A stretch of 64,000 nucleotides of DNA, taken from assembly GCA_903940125.1 (NCBI GenBank), contig CAJAJL010000077.1, positions 1-64,000 on the forward strand. The letters are read 5' to 3'. Below, in pieces: positions 18,115-29,536 of this stretch. The notes below the pieces were generated by a model. The model searched no databases. It worked only from the letters and a program-made list of their open reading frames with translations, and had not been told where the DNA came from. The position numbers were made by a program, and so were the translations under genes. The stretch's first letter is position 1, and each line of letters starts with the position of its first letter. This stretch comes from an uncultured Chlorobiaceae bacterium (GTDB taxonomy: Bacteria > Bacteroidota > Chlorobiia > Chlorobiales > Chlorobiaceae).

Positions 18115-19171
18115 CCCGTTTTCTCTCCTGCTCAGGCCTTTCGCTATGCTCTACCTCTCCAACGTGCAGCTTCGTAATAAACTGTTCGATCGGAAACTTT
18201 TCAAATCCTGGAAATCACCAATTCCTGTTGTATCAATCGGAAATCTCTCCGCCGGAGGAACAGGAAAAACCCCTCTCGTTGACTGGGTAGTCAAATACTA
18301 TCTCTCGATCGGCTGCAAACCTGCAATCGTCTCAAGGGGTTACCTGCGCGAATCAAAAGGCGTGCAGCTTGTGTCCGACGGACAAAAGATCATGCTGAGC
18401 AGCAGAGAAGCCGGCGATGAAACCGCCATGCTCGCATGGAACAATCCGGATGCTATTGTTGTCGTATCTGAAAAACGAAAAGACGCTGTATCCTATATCG
18501 CCCATCATTTTGCCAAACGTTTACCCGGAGTTATCATCCTCGACGATGCTTATCAGCACAGGGCAATTGACCGAAACCTCAATATTGCCGTCATCAATAC
18601 AGAAGAACCTTTTACAAAAGCAAAAATGCTGCCTGAAGGACGTCTGAGAGAACCGCTGAAAAATCTTTCAAGAGCCGACCTGATTATACTCAACAAAATC
18701 ACCGATGCCGAAAAAGCCGGTATCATAATGAGGGAACTGGAAAAAACAGGGCGACCTGTCATTAAAGCCCGGGTAAAAACAGGAGAGCTGATCTGCTTTT
18801 CAGGCATCTCTGCATCCTCAGATGAAGCACCTTTATCCAAAAACCTCAATGCACTGGCATTTGCCGGTATTGCATCTCCCGAAAACTTTCTTGAAAGTCT
18901 CCGAAAAGAGGGCGTCACGGTTGCTGCACACCGCTTTTTCCGTGACCATGAACCCTATAGTGCAAAAAAAATAAAAGGGATACGACGGGAAGCCGAAAAA
19001 AAAGGACTGAGCCTGATTACCACCGAAAAAGACTACTTCCGTATGCTCGGACGTCCGGAACTGATCAGCATGATTACCTCAAGACCCTGTTATTACCTGA
19101 AAATCGAAACCGAAATTTTTGAAGGAAAAGAAATACTGCACTCAATGCTGAAAGCCGCTATCAACAAATAA
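18107..19171 (+). CDS. lpxK: Tetraacyldisaccharide 4'-kinase
   Basis: PVVSIGNLSAGGTGKTPLVDWV...ILDDAYQHRAIDRNLNIAVINT...PEGRLREPLKNLSRADLIILNK. Confidence 0.95.
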   Translation: MNNPFSLLLRPFAMLYLSNVQLRNKLFDRKLFKSWKSPIPVVSIGNLSAGGTGKTPLVDWVVKYYLSIGCKPAIVSRGYLRESKGVQLVSDGQKIMLSSREAGDETAMLAWNNPDAIVVVSEKRKDAVSYIAHHFAKRLPGVIILDDAYQHRAIDRNLNIAVINTEEPFTKAKMLPEGRLREPLKNLSRADLIILNKITDAEKAGIIMRELEKTGRPVIKARVKTGELICFSGISASSDEAPLSKNLNALAFAGIASPENFLESLRKEGVTVAAHRFFRDHEPYSAKKIKGIRREAEKKGLSLITTEKDYFRMLGRPELISMITSRPCYYLKIETEIFEGKEILHSMLKAAINK

Positions 19172-19191
19172 AACGACAAGTTCAGTTTCAG

Positions 19192-19734
19192 TCACTCCTT
19201 GATAATTTTTGAAATCGCTTTGAACCGCTCACCTTCGGCCACATGCAATATTTCAAAAACAGCCATTTCGGTACTGGTCAGTGATGCGCCTGCTTTTTCA
19301 ATGCAGCGAATCCCGAGCAACTTGTTCTCTTCGGTTCTGGACGAAACAGCATCTGTTACTAAATGAACATTATAACCAAACTCAAGCAGATCCACCGCTG
19401 TCTGGTAAACGCAAACATGGGTTTCAATGCCTGCAACAAGAATATCATTTCGCTTAAATGAACGAAGCCGCCGCATGAACTCCTCGTTTCCACAACAACT
19501 GAATGAAATTTTTTCAACAGGAACACTATCAGGCAGCAGTTCCCTCAGTGAATCAATGGTATGTCCAAGACCTTTCGGGTACTGCTCAGTCACCATAACA
19601 GGGACTTCAAGATTTGCGCAGGCTCTAATCAGTTTGCTGATGTTGTTTTCCAGAACCGTTGGTTGAAAAACACACTGAGCCAACCTTCCCTGCACATCAA
19701 TAATCAAAAGCAGCGTTCCCTTAGAAGTAATCAT
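19192..19734 (-). CDS. Isochorismatase-family cysteine hydrolase
   Basis: LLLIIDVQGRLA...DILVAGIETHVCVYQTAVDLLEFGYNVHLVTDAVSSR. Confidence 0.9.
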   Translation of the reverse strand: MITSKGTLLLIIDVQGRLAQCVFQPTVLENNISKLIRACANLEVPVMVTEQYPKGLGHTIDSLRELLPDSVPVEKISFSCCGNEEFMRRLRSFKRNDILVAGIETHVCVYQTAVDLLEFGYNVHLVTDAVSSRTEENKLLGIRCIEKAGASLTSTEMAVFEILHVAEGERFKAISKIIKE

Positions 19735-19829
19735 ATCAATATCCTCAATAAAAAATAATTAGATTTAAACAGCACTTATAAAAAAACAACATTAATGTAA
19801 CTTTCAAGATACGTGTTTAAGAGTAATCC

Positions 19830-20336
19830 ATGAATACTGAACCCTCCCAAAAAAGCACAGCAGCATGGGGCAAAAAGGGAGAATACCTCGTTGTACTTCA
19901 GGTCGCGCTATTGTCAGCCTTTATTTTTCTTCCTTTTTACCCCGTCAGTTCAGGTTTTGAACTTATAGAGCCGCTAAGCTTCTTCAGATGGACAACGCTC
20001 ATTGTCTGCTGGGTGATCGCCATCCTTTTCGGCACACTCGGATTGCACCAGATCAAACACTCTCTGACCCCTCTTCCCTACCCGGTCGAACGCAATCAAC
20101 TTGTCACAACAGGAATTTATGCCTTGGTACGTCACCCTCTATACAGCAGTCAGCTTTTTGCGGCTTTTGGATGGTCATTTTTTCACATGAGCCTTTCCCA
20201 TCTTTTAATGACCGGTTCAGGCTTTCTTTTCTTCAGTTATAAAGCCTCAAGGGAAGAGCAGTGGCTGACCGAACGCCATCCAGAGTATGCAGACTACGCC
20301 CGGTACGTTAAAAAATTTATTCCCTATATCTATTGA
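19830..20336 (+). CDS. Isoprenylcysteine carboxylmethyltransferase-family / PEMT-like membrane methyltransferase
   Basis: TGIYALVRHPLYSSQLFAAFGW...EEQWLTERHPEYADYARYVKKFIPYIY. Confidence 0.8.
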   Translation: MNTEPSQKSTAAWGKKGEYLVVLQVALLSAFIFLPFYPVSSGFELIEPLSFFRWTTLIVCWVIAILFGTLGLHQIKHSLTPLPYPVERNQLVTTGIYALVRHPLYSSQLFAAFGWSFFHMSLSHLLMTGSGFLFFSYKASREEQWLTERHPEYADYARYVKKFIPYIY

Positions 20337-20357
20337 AAAAAAGCTGATGTACTCAAC

Positions 20358-21239
20358 TTATTCTGATTTGCGATCTTTTTCAAAAGGAACGCCCGCATCC
20401 CGAGGGGCGGAAGCCCTGCCGACAAACCCTGCGAGCACAAAAAGCGTAATCAGATAAGGAAGTGACTGCACAAGCTGGGAAGGAATCAATCCCGTCTGGA
20501 GCCAGATTTCCAGGGATTCAGCAGCAGCAAACATAAGACTCGCAAGAGCGGCACCTCCCGGGGTCCATTTTCCGATAATCATGGCGGCAAGTGCTATATA
20601 ACCACGACCAGCAGACATATTGTCAGTAAAGGTATGCTGCTGAAAAACAAGAAAAGCTCCAGCAAGAGCAGCCAGCATACCGGAAATCAACACACCCGAA
20701 TAACGCATGCGATTGACATTGATTCCTGCACTGTCGGCTGTTTCAGCGCTTTCACCGGTTGCCCGTAGCCGCAGACCATAAGGAGTGTAAAAAAGCAAGA
20801 GATGACCAGCTGCAACTGAAAATACAGCCACATAAAGCAAGGGATCCATAAAAAGAAAAGGGACATCAATTCCTGCAATCCGCTCCGAGTTCATTGAACT
20901 TCCAAACAGCAGACTGAGGCCGAAACGGGTAGCGCCCATAACGAGAATATTGATGGCAATGCCAGCAATAATCTGATCGGCCTTCAATGTAACCGTAATA
21001 AATGCAAAAAGAAGTGCCACACAGAGTCCGCAAAGAAGAGCTAGAAGTACCCCAGTTATCGCTGATCCTGTCTGATACTGACCAAAAGCCGCACCGAAAG
21101 CACCGATGAGAATCATCCCCTCAAGGGCAAGATTAACAACACCTCCCCGCTCCGAAAAGGTAGCCCCGACAGAGGTAAGAGTATATGGCACTGCCAGACG
21201 CACAACTTGCAAAAGAATGACTGCAGGCTCGATTCCCAT
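20358..21239 (-). CDS. ABC transporter permease (nucleoside-type, BmpA-system/YufQ-like)
   Basis: LTSVGATFSERGGVVNLALEGMILIGAFGA...TGESAETADSAGINVNRMRY...GRGYIALAAMIIGKWTP. Confidence 0.88.
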   Translation of the reverse strand: MGIEPAVILLQVVRLAVPYTLTSVGATFSERGGVVNLALEGMILIGAFGAAFGQYQTGSAITGVLLALLCGLCVALLFAFITVTLKADQIIAGIAINILVMGATRFGLSLLFGSSMNSERIAGIDVPFLFMDPLLYVAVFSVAAGHLLLFYTPYGLRLRATGESAETADSAGINVNRMRYSGVLISGMLAALAGAFLVFQQHTFTDNMSAGRGYIALAAMIIGKWTPGGAALASLMFAAAESLEIWLQTGLIPSQLVQSLPYLITLFVLAGFVGRASAPRDAGVPFEKDRKSE

Positions 21240-21391
21240 AATTTTTAGGTATGAAATATCCTTTCAGGTAGTTTTTAGAGCCGGTTTTTTTATTAAATTT
21301 CCGTTCATTAACAGTAATAAACTCCACCTGTTTTTTTGCCGCCTGCTCATGTTTTTTATTTTGTAAAGTAAAATAATTACTGCTTAAAATC

Positions 21392-24142
21392 ATGCCAAAA
21401 TCTGAGATTACCATCGAAACGGCTACCAGCAAACAGTACATTTACAATTTCTCAGGAGGGTCTTCTGAAGGTGACGCATCCATGAAAAACCTGCTTGGAG
21501 GCAAAGGGGCCAACCTTGCTGAAATGGCAAATATCGGCCTGCCGGTTCCTCCTGGATTCACCATTTCAACAGAAGTCTGTACGTATTACTACGATAATCA
21601 GAAAAACTACCCAAGAAATCTCTTCGAACAGGATATCCCTGAAGCACTCCACAAAATTGAAGACATTTTAGGAAAAAAATTCGGGGACCCGGAAAACCCC
21701 CTGCTTGTTTCAGTCCGTTCAGGGGCAAGAGCCTCAATGCCCGGCATGATGGATACCATTCTCAATCTTGGTTTGAATGAAAAAACGGTTGCGGGCCTCG
21801 CCAGAAAATCAGGAAACCCCCGATTCGCCTGGGACTGTTACCGCCGTTTTGTGCAGATGTACGGCGATGTCGTCCTTGACCTCAAACCTACCGATAAAAA
21901 ACAGATTGATCCCTTCGAAAAAATACTTGAAGCTAAAAAACACGAACTTGGCATCAAACTCGACACCGAATTTGAAGTTGAAGACCTCCAGGACATCGTT
22001 GCAAAATACAAAACCGCAATCCTTGAAAAAACCGGAAAAGTTTTCCCGGAAGATCCCAACGAACAGCTCATCGGTGCAATCGGTGCTGTCTTCAACAGCT
22101 GGAACAACGAACGGGCCATCGTCTACCGCAAGCTAAATCACATTCCCGGATATTGGGGTACAGCCTGCAACGTTCAAGCCATGGTATTCGGTAACATGGG
22201 AGAAGATTGCGGAACAGGGGTAGCCTTCACTCGAGATGCCGCAACCGGGGACAATATTTTTTATGGTGAATTTCTCATGAACGCTCAGGGTGAAGATGTC
22301 GTAGCCGGTACACGAACTCCTTTGAAAATCGCACAGCTCCAGGCAGAAAACCCCGAAATCTATAGACAGCTCGAAGATATCCGTTCGATTCTGGAGCACC
22401 ACTACCACGACATGATGGACATCGAGTTCACCATTGAGAACAACAAGCTCTTCATGCTTCAGTGCAGAGTCGGCAAAAGAACCGGAATGGCTGCGGTCAA
22501 GATTGCCTATGACATGTACAATGAAAAGCTCATTGATGAAAAAGAGGCTCTCTTACGTATTGAACCCGAACAGCTCAACCAGCTGCTCAGACCTGTTTTC
22601 GACATAAATGAAAAACAGGCCGCCATTTCCGCTGGAAGACTCATTGCTACAGGCCTTAATGCAGGCCCTGGAGCTGCAACCGGAAAAATCTATTTCAACT
22701 CCGTTGATGCTTATGAAGCAGGCAAACGTGGTGAAGCCGTTATTCTTGTCCGCATCGAAACTTCTCCTGAAGATATCAAAGGCATGGCCGCTTCTGAAGG
22801 GATACTCACCGAACGCGGCGGTATGACCTCCCACGCCGCTCTGGTTGCACGTCAAATGGGCAAAGTCTGCGTCGTAGGATGCGGTGCACTTAATATCGAC
22901 TATCAACTGGGAGAAATTCGGGTTCACGGCAACAGCACGGTGCTCCGCGAAGGTGATTACATCTCCATCGACGGCAGTACAGGTGAAGTCATTGCCGGAG
23001 AAGTAGCCACCAAAAACTCTGAAATCATTGAAGTCCTGGTTGATAAGACCCTTAAACCGGAAGATGCACCGACATGGCCTATTTACAAACAGCTTATGGA
23101 ATGGGCAGATAAATACCGCAAGCTCAATATCCGTACCAATGCAGATCAGCCTGACCAGGCTGAAATCGCCATTACGTTTGGCGCAGAAGGTATCGGTCTC
23201 TGCCGCACCGAGCATATGTTCTTTGGAGGAGAGCGGATTGATGCAATGCGAGAAATGATTTTAGCCGACGATATTGAGGGCCGCAGAAAAGCTCTTGAAA
23301 AACTTCTTCCCTATCAGCGTGAAGACTTTTACGGACTTTTCAAAACCATGGGCTCACGTCCTGTCACTATCCGACTTCTTGATCCCCCGCTTCATGAATT
23401 CCTGCCGCACACCGACGGAGAGATCAAAGTTCTTGCAAAAAAAATGGGCAAGTCCTATGAAATTGTAACAAGACTTATAAGCGATCATCACGAATTCAAT
23501 CCCATGCTTGGCCTCCGCGGCTGTCGCCTCGGTATCCTTCACCCTGAAATAACGGTTATGCAGGTTCGGGCAATTATCGAAGCCGCCTGCAGGCTTAAAA
23601 AGGAGGGACTTGAAGTTATCCCTGAAATTATGGTTCCGCTTATAAGCACCGTCAAAGAGCTTGAGATTACCAGTGAAATCATCCACAAAACAGCAAGAAG
23701 CGTCATTGCCGAACAAGGCACAGGTGTTAAATACCTTGTAGGCACCATGATTGAAGTGCCACGTGCAGCCATCACCTCCGACCAGATTGCAACCGCTGCC
23801 GATTTCTTCAGCTATGGCACCAACGACCTTACCCAGATGGCACTTGGTATGAGCCGCGACGACTCAGGTCAGTTCCTGCCGATATACCAGCAGCAGGATA
23901 TTTTTGCCCGCAACCCGTTTGAATCGATCGACAGAGATGGCGTCGGACGCCTGATAAGCATTTCTGCAAAAGAGGGCCGCGGAGTCAAACCGGACCTGAA
24001 ACTCGGCATCTGCGGTGAACATGGCGGTGATCCTTCTACAGTCGAGTTCTGCCACCAGGTAGGGCTCAACTATGTTTCATGCAGCCCCTACAGAGTCCCG
24101 ATTGCACGTCTTGCCGCTGCAAGAGCCGCACTGAAAAGCTGA
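21392..24142 (+). CDS. ppdK: Pyruvate, phosphate dikinase
   Basis: [26 protein letters not shown]...[26 protein letters not shown]...[39 protein letters not shown]. Confidence 0.97.
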   Translation: MPKSEITIETATSKQYIYNFSGGSSEGDASMKNLLGGKGANLAEMANIGLPVPPGFTISTEVCTYYYDNQKNYPRNLFEQDIPEALHKIEDILGKKFGDPENPLLVSVRSGARASMPGMMDTILNLGLNEKTVAGLARKSGNPRFAWDCYRRFVQMYGDVVLDLKPTDKKQIDPFEKILEAKKHELGIKLDTEFEVEDLQDIVAKYKTAILEKTGKVFPEDPNEQLIGAIGAVFNSWNNERAIVYRKLNHIPGYWGTACNVQAMVFGNMGEDCGTGVAFTRDAATGDNIFYGEFLMNAQGEDVVAGTRTPLKIAQLQAENPEIYRQLEDIRSILEHHYHDMMDIEFTIENNKLFMLQCRVGKRTGMAAVKIAYDMYNEKLIDEKEALLRIEPEQLNQLLRPVFDINEKQAAISAGRLIATGLNAGPGAATGKIYFNSVDAYEAGKRGEAVILVRIETSPEDIKGMAASEGILTERGGMTSHAALVARQMGKVCVVGCGALNIDYQLGEIRVHGNSTVLREGDYISIDGSTGEVIAGEVATKNSEIIEVLVDKTLKPEDAPTWPIYKQLMEWADKYRKLNIRTNADQPDQAEIAITFGAEGIGLCRTEHMFFGGERIDAMREMILADDIEGRRKALEKLLPYQREDFYGLFKTMGSRPVTIRLLDPPLHEFLPHTDGEIKVLAKKMGKSYEIVTRLISDHHEFNPMLGLRGCRLGILHPEITVMQVRAIIEAACRLKKEGLEVIPEIMVPLISTVKELEITSEIIHKTARSVIAEQGTGVKYLVGTMIEVPRAAITSDQIATAADFFSYGTNDLTQMALGMSRDDSGQFLPIYQQQDIFARNPFESIDRDGVGRLISISAKEGRGVKPDLKLGICGEHGGDPSTVEFCHQVGLNYVSCSPYRVPIARLAAARAALKS

Positions 24143-24167
24143 CCGAACCCTGCAAAAACATTCTATC

Positions 24168-24203
24168 AAATGATAAAGGCGGCTTTGGCCGCCTTTATCA
24201 TTT
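24168..24203 (+). terminator. Strong hairpin (16-bp perfect stem, TTTG loop) downstream of ppdK
   Basis: AAATGATAAAGGCGGC-TTTG-GCCGCCTTTATCATTT, followed by TACTTTC. Confidence 0.85.
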
Positions 24204-24246
24204 ACTTTCTCCTTATCACTCAGCACTTTTTATTAAGCACTAATTC

Positions 24247-24405
24247 TTACGCTTCCTTTTTCTTGAAGAACATGCAACCGCCTTCGGCAACTACATCCTT
24301 GCCAAAACAAGTGCCTGCTGCCGGATCATCGGTTTTTTGAGTAAAGCTTTGACAATCCTGACACTGTTTTCCTTTTTCGGCTTGCTTCTGGTAAATAATT
24401 TCCAT
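24247..24405 (-). CDS. 52-aa Cys4 protein resembling a minimal HiPIP (high-potential iron-sulfur protein)
   Basis: Not in the supplied track (below length cutoff). MEIIYQKQAEKGKQCQDCQSFTQKTDDPAAGTCFGKDVVAEGGCMFFKKKEA*. C-x2-C-x14-C-x10-C with FGKxVxAxGxC resembles the HiPIP C-terminus (C...FPGKxVxAxGWC). Confidence 0.75.
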   Translation of the reverse strand: MEIIYQKQAEKGKQCQDCQSFTQKTDDPAAGTCFGKDVVAEGGCMFFKKKEA

Positions 24406-24640
24406 ATTGAATGTTGCTTAATGTTTTGCGTTATTTTCAATCTAATTTTAAACCGTATCCAGCCGAAGGCTAAAACCTGACAGCCATCAGACAGATGCCA
24501 CAAATATAAAGCAGAAACATTTTTGACAAAGTTTTTTTCAAAAAAAAATGAAACCATAACCTTTGTCTTACGGTTGAGCTAATCAAAATCATCACAGGTT
24601 TGCTGCTTTGCAGCCATAAAGAAAGAGAGAAATAACTCAC

Positions 24641-27481
24641 ATGGAATTCAGTCATATCAACATCAGGGGAGCAAGAGTTCACAACCTTAAAAATATTTCC
24701 CTTGATATTCCCCGTAACAAATTTGTTGTCATTACCGGACTCTCAGGTTCTGGGAAATCAAGCCTTGCTTTTGATACCATTTATGCCGAAGGACAACGCC
24801 GTTTTATGGAAACGCTTTCACCCTATGCACGGCAGTATATCGGCAGCATTGAACGCCCCGACGTTGATTATATCGAAGGACTTTCACCAGTAATCTCCAT
24901 CGACCAGAAAAGCACAAACCGCTCACCCCGCTCAACAGTTGGAACAATAACTGAAATTCACGACTTTATCCGGCTGCTCTATGCGAAAGCAGGACGACGC
25001 TATGACCCCGTCACCGGGCAGATGCTGCAACAGCAAAGTGAAGAAAGCATTGCTGAGGCTATTCTCGCTCTGCCGCATGGCACCAAAATCCAGATACTCT
25101 CCCCTCTGGTATCCGGACGCAAAGGCCACTACCGCGAACTTTTTGAACGATTGCTGCTCAAAGGCTTTCTGCGCGTCCGCATTGACGGACAATACCGGGA
25201 AATGGAAAAAAACATGCAGATTGAGCGTTATAAAAGCCACTCTATTGAACTTGTCATTGACGGTATCGTTATCGGCCCTGACTGTGATGAACGTTTGAAG
25301 AATGCGCTGAAACTTGCAATCGGCATGTCAGAGCACAAGTCATCGGTCATATGCGACCCCGTTGAAAGTGAGCTTAAAGAACTGATCTTCAGTACACGCT
25401 ATGCCTATTCTGACGGATCCGTACCGGTTGATACGCTTGCCCCGAACCACTTCAGTTTCAACTCTCCCTATGGCGCATGCCCGGAGTGTAACGGCCTCGG
25501 TGAACTGATGCAGCTGTCAGGTGAGCTGATGATCCCTGATGCAACACTTTCGCTCAATGAAGGAGGCATCGATCCGTTCGGTAAATCCGGAAAACGCAAC
25601 CTCTGGCAGGTGATTAAAGCGATCGCCAGGGAGTTCGACTTCTCCCTCGACACACCAATTGCGGGTATTCCACCACAAGCTCTGGAAATATTGCTTAACG
25701 GATCAGGAAGCCGCACCTTTGACGTCAGCTACAGCTACTCAGGTCACGACACCGTTTACCCACAACCCTTTGCAGGAGCACTCCCCTATGTTGATGAAAT
25801 CCGAAAAAATGCAAGTACACCCAAAGTGCGGGAATGGGCTGAAAGCTATATGATCCGTCAGCCATGTCCGGCATGCAAAGGTGCACGGTTGCGCAAAGAG
25901 AGCCTGCTGGTCAAATTAAATGGTCTTAATATTGCAGAATCCGAAGTACTTCCTCTGCCGGAAGCCCTTGCATTTTTCACCTCTCTTCCAGAACATCTGA
26001 CAGCAAAAGAGCAGCTTGTAGCAACACCGATATTGCACGAAATTCTCAAACGCATTGAATTTCTTCTGAACGTCGGACTCAGCTACCTCTCCCTTGACAG
26101 AAGCTCACAGACACTTTCAGGGGGTGAAGCACAACGTATCAGACTCGCCTCGCAGCTCGGTTCGCAACTCAGCGGTGTCCTCTATGTGCTCGATGAACCA
26201 AGCATCGGACTCCACCAGCGGGACAACCACAAGCTTATCACCTCCCTCAAACGCTTAAGAGACCTCGGCAACACCGTCCTTGTTGTAGAACATGACAAGG
26301 ATACCATGCTAGAAGCCGATGAAATCATTGATCTCGGTCCAGGAGCAGGAGAATACGGCGGAGAAATTGTCGCCCAGGGAACAGCCAGTTCCCTTGACCC
26401 TGACTCACTGACGGCAAAATATCTTTCAGGCACAATGCATGTTTCGTGTGCAAGAGAGGAAAATAATGCAACAGACGAGCAGCAATTCATTCGCCTGAAA
26501 GGATGTCGCGGCAACAACCTCCAAAACATCGACATCACCATTCCACTTCGTTCGCTGGTCAGCATTACCGGTGTCAGCGGATCAGGCAAATCAACAATTA
26601 TCAACGAAACGCTTTTTCCGATTCTTGCGCGTCATTTCTACCGCTCCAAACTGCTTACCTATCCCTATGACAGCATTGAAGGAATCAGTAATATCGACAA
26701 AGTAGTCAACGTCGACCAGTCACCCATCGGGCGAACACCACGATCAAATCCGGCGACCTATACAGGTGCATTTACCTTTATCCGCGACTTCTTTACCCGT
26801 CTGCCTGAAGCGCAAATCAGGGGATACAAAGCCGGTCGGTTCAGCTTTAATGTCAAAGGTGGCCGGTGCGAAGTATGCCAGGGAGCCGGAACCAGGAAAA
26901 TCGAAATGAACTTTCTACCCGACGTCTATGTCCAATGTGAAAACTGTAAGGGAGAACGCTACAATCGCGAAACCCTTCTGGTAAAATACCGTGGGAAGTC
27001 CATTGCCGATGTGCTTGAAATGACCATCACGGAAGCTGCGGAATTCTTTGTCGACTTCCCCCGCATCCTCCGCATCCTCTCCACCATGCAGAGCGTCGGG
27101 CTCGGCTACCTCAAGCTCGGCCAGCCCTCACCCATGCTTTCAGGCGGCGAAGCACAACGCATCAAGCTCTCGTCCGAACTCGCCAAAATACAGACCGGGA
27201 AAACCCTCTACATTCTCGACGAACCAACCACCGGACTGCACTTTCAGGATATACAGCACCTGCTTGAAGTACTCCGGAAACTTGTTGATAAAGGCAACAG
27301 CGTTATTATTATAGAGCACAATCTCGATATTATAAAAAACAGCGACTGGATTATCGATATCGGCCCCGAAGGAGGTTATGAAGGAGGAAAAATAATTGCA
27401 GAAGGCACACCAGTTCAGATTGCCGAAATGAAACATACATACACCGGCACATTCCTTAAAATGGAAATGCAGCAATCTTAG
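24641..27481 (+). CDS. uvrA: Excinuclease ABC subunit A
   Basis: Two ABC domains with zinc fingers; [46 protein letters not shown] twice. Confidence 0.98.
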   Translation: MEFSHINIRGARVHNLKNISLDIPRNKFVVITGLSGSGKSSLAFDTIYAEGQRRFMETLSPYARQYIGSIERPDVDYIEGLSPVISIDQKSTNRSPRSTVGTITEIHDFIRLLYAKAGRRYDPVTGQMLQQQSEESIAEAILALPHGTKIQILSPLVSGRKGHYRELFERLLLKGFLRVRIDGQYREMEKNMQIERYKSHSIELVIDGIVIGPDCDERLKNALKLAIGMSEHKSSVICDPVESELKELIFSTRYAYSDGSVPVDTLAPNHFSFNSPYGACPECNGLGELMQLSGELMIPDATLSLNEGGIDPFGKSGKRNLWQVIKAIAREFDFSLDTPIAGIPPQALEILLNGSGSRTFDVSYSYSGHDTVYPQPFAGALPYVDEIRKNASTPKVREWAESYMIRQPCPACKGARLRKESLLVKLNGLNIAESEVLPLPEALAFFTSLPEHLTAKEQLVATPILHEILKRIEFLLNVGLSYLSLDRSSQTLSGGEAQRIRLASQLGSQLSGVLYVLDEPSIGLHQRDNHKLITSLKRLRDLGNTVLVVEHDKDTMLEADEIIDLGPGAGEYGGEIVAQGTASSLDPDSLTAKYLSGTMHVSCAREENNATDEQQFIRLKGCRGNNLQNIDITIPLRSLVSITGVSGSGKSTIINETLFPILARHFYRSKLLTYPYDSIEGISNIDKVVNVDQSPIGRTPRSNPATYTGAFTFIRDFFTRLPEAQIRGYKAGRFSFNVKGGRCEVCQGAGTRKIEMNFLPDVYVQCENCKGERYNRETLLVKYRGKSIADVLEMTITEAAEFFVDFPRILRILSTMQSVGLGYLKLGQPSPMLSGGEAQRIKLSSELAKIQTGKTLYILDEPTTGLHFQDIQHLLEVLRKLVDKGNSVIIIEHNLDIIKNSDWIIDIGPEGGYEGGKIIAEGTPVQIAEMKHTYTGTFLKMEMQQS

Positions 27482-27508
27482 GGGACTGCGTAATCTTACA
27501 CAACCCAA

Positions 27509-28750
27509 TCAGATAAATTCTTCGTAATAATCAAGATCTTTGTGAAAGGTCTCCTCAAGGGCACTTAGAGAAAGAAAGGCCGCCGCAATGCAAATGCCTC
27601 CAACCAGCAAAGCTCCTGTTTCCAGCCCAAAGATACCCCTGCTGAACTGAAATAACATGGTAATCGGCACCACCATACCCCGAACAAGATTCGGCACGGT
27701 CGTCGCAACAGTTGCACGAAGATTGGTACCGAACTGTTCTGCCGCAACGGTCACAAAAATAGCCCAGTAACCACCGGCAAAACCAAGAAGAGCACAAACA
27801 ACGTAAAAAGATTGCGGACTGCTGCTTCCCTGCAGAAAATAGAGTGCAACCGCTCCGACCGTAAGCAGCATGAACAAAAGAATGACCTTCTTCCTGCTCT
27901 TAAAAAGCTGGCTTAACAATCCGCTTGACAGATCACCAAACACCAGACCGAGATAACAATACATAACCGCGTTTCCCGCCGAAACAGGCCCGGTAATGTA
28001 GAGTGCAACCGCAAATTCAGGAGAGAATGTAATGAGCACGCCGACGACAAACCAAATCGGCACCCCGATCATGATGGAATTGAAATAACGTAAGAAGCGA
28101 TTCCGGTCGGTAAACAAAGCAAGCATATTGCCACGGCTGATACCGGATTTTTCCTCCATTGCCTTAAACATCCCCGACTCAGCAACCTTTACACGGGCCA
28201 GCAGAAGTAAAAGGCCGAGGCCTCCTCCAATAAAAAAAGCATTATGCCACTCATAGGTATTTGCGACAACGTTGGCAAGAATAGCACCCGAAACTCCTAT
28301 AGAAGCAACGAGCATTGTCCCGTAGCCGCGTATTTTGGTGTGGAGCACCTCCGATACAAGCGTAATACCCGCACCAAGTTCGCCGGCAAGACCAACACCT
28401 GCAATAAACCGCAAGAGTGCGTAGGCAGGAAGAGATGAGACAAAGCCATTGGCGATATTGGCAAGTGAATAAAGCAGAATCGAGGCAAACATAATTTTCA
28501 GGCGGCCTTTTTTGTCGCCAAGCCAACCCCAGAGAATGCCACCAGACAACATTCCGATCATCTGCATATTGAGCAGAAAAACACCGTAATCGATCAGTTC
28601 CTTCCCCGAAAGCCCGAACGACTTCAGACTCGGCACTCTGACGATGCTGAACAGCACCAGATCATAAATATCGACAAAGTATCCAAGAGCCGCCACAATG
28701 ACAGGGAGACTGAAAATATCGCGTACCGACGCATGCTCCATACGATCCAC
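27509..28750 (-). CDS. MFS transporter (metabolite:H+ symporter-like)
   Basis: 12-TM-like; GGILWGWLGDKKGRLKIMFASILLYSLANIANGFV. Confidence 0.88.
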   Translation of the reverse strand: MDRMEHASVRDIFSLPVIVAALGYFVDIYDLVLFSIVRVPSLKSFGLSGKELIDYGVFLLNMQMIGMLSGGILWGWLGDKKGRLKIMFASILLYSLANIANGFVSSLPAYALLRFIAGVGLAGELGAGITLVSEVLHTKIRGYGTMLVASIGVSGAILANVVANTYEWHNAFFIGGGLGLLLLLARVKVAESGMFKAMEEKSGISRGNMLALFTDRNRFLRYFNSIMIGVPIWFVVGVLITFSPEFAVALYITGPVSAGNAVMYCYLGLVFGDLSSGLLSQLFKSRKKVILLFMLLTVGAVALYFLQGSSSPQSFYVVCALLGFAGGYWAIFVTVAAEQFGTNLRATVATTVPNLVRGMVVPITMLFQFSRGIFGLETGALLVGGICIAAAFLSLSALEETFHKDLDYYEEFI

Positions 28751-28802
28751 AAAAACCTCCCAGACGGTTTAATACTTTCAGCATCTTCCTTCAAACGCGC
28801 AA

Positions 28803-29396
28803 TTACAAACGAAGAAAATGCTTTTCCACAGCTACAATATCACTATGCTTTGCTACATCACCACATCGAGATTCCGACGCAACACTCGAAACAGGAAGAA
28901 GCAAATCAGGGTAAATGCTCACTTCGACTCCCTGCATTATACTTTCAAAAAAAACCACAAGTCTCATCTCCCTTCCCTGTTTGACCACAACACCTTCCAA
29001 ATCCTTAAACGGACCAGCAAGCACCCTGACCCTCTGACCAGCAGGGATAGCAGCAACAATCCCATTGATGGCATCAGGCTCCCTTACGAGCTTTCTAAGC
29101 CAATCAATATCCTTCTCACCAATAACCGAAGGTTTTTTACCAATCCCTATAAACTTGACAACACCTTCCGTATCGAGCACATTGATATGATCCTTCCGCA
29201 TGTCAATATTGACGAAGACATACCCTCTGAACAACGGATCGCTTACCTTTTTCTTTCTATCACTCCACTGTTTCCAAGTTTCAAGCAAAGGAAGAAAACT
29301 TTTCACCTCCCTTTCAAGCAACATCTGATGAACTTTTTTTTCATGACGCGACCTAACATAAACAGCATACCACAACAAATTCGGAACATCAATCAT
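28803..29396 (-). CDS. Specialised NusG-paralog transcription antiterminator (UpxY/RfaH/LoaP-like)
   Basis: WYAVYVRSRHEKKVHQMLLEREVKSFLPLLETWKQWSDRKKKVSDPLFRGYVFVNID...AGQRVRVLAGPFKDLEGVVVKQGREMRLVVFFESIMQGVEVSI (NGN + KOW). Confidence 0.88.
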   Translation of the reverse strand: MIDVPNLLWYAVYVRSRHEKKVHQMLLEREVKSFLPLLETWKQWSDRKKKVSDPLFRGYVFVNIDMRKDHINVLDTEGVVKFIGIGKKPSVIGEKDIDWLRKLVREPDAINGIVAAIPAGQRVRVLAGPFKDLEGVVVKQGREMRLVVFFESIMQGVEVSIYPDLLLPVSSVASESRCGDVAKHSDIVAVEKHFLRL

Positions 29397-29536
29397 ACAA
29401 CAGGGGACTATTATTACTTGTAATACCGTAAAAGCCGTGCTCCAACAAGAGTCAAGTGTTCTTTGAAAGCAAAGGTAACAACTGCGGATTATATTTCAAA
29501 AAAGACAAGAGCCATAACAACACCGTGGATAACTGC

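Noticed and set aside
22553-23215. 220-aa minus-strand ORF inside ppdK
   Set aside because: Antisense shadow of a strongly coding, conserved gene; no recognisable domain.
26182-26604. 140-aa minus-strand ORF within uvrA
   Set aside because: Antisense to conserved ABC motifs of uvrA.
28818-29423. 201-aa plus-strand ORF opposite the NusG-like gene
   Set aside because: Antisense to a clear NGN/KOW protein; no protein-like motif.
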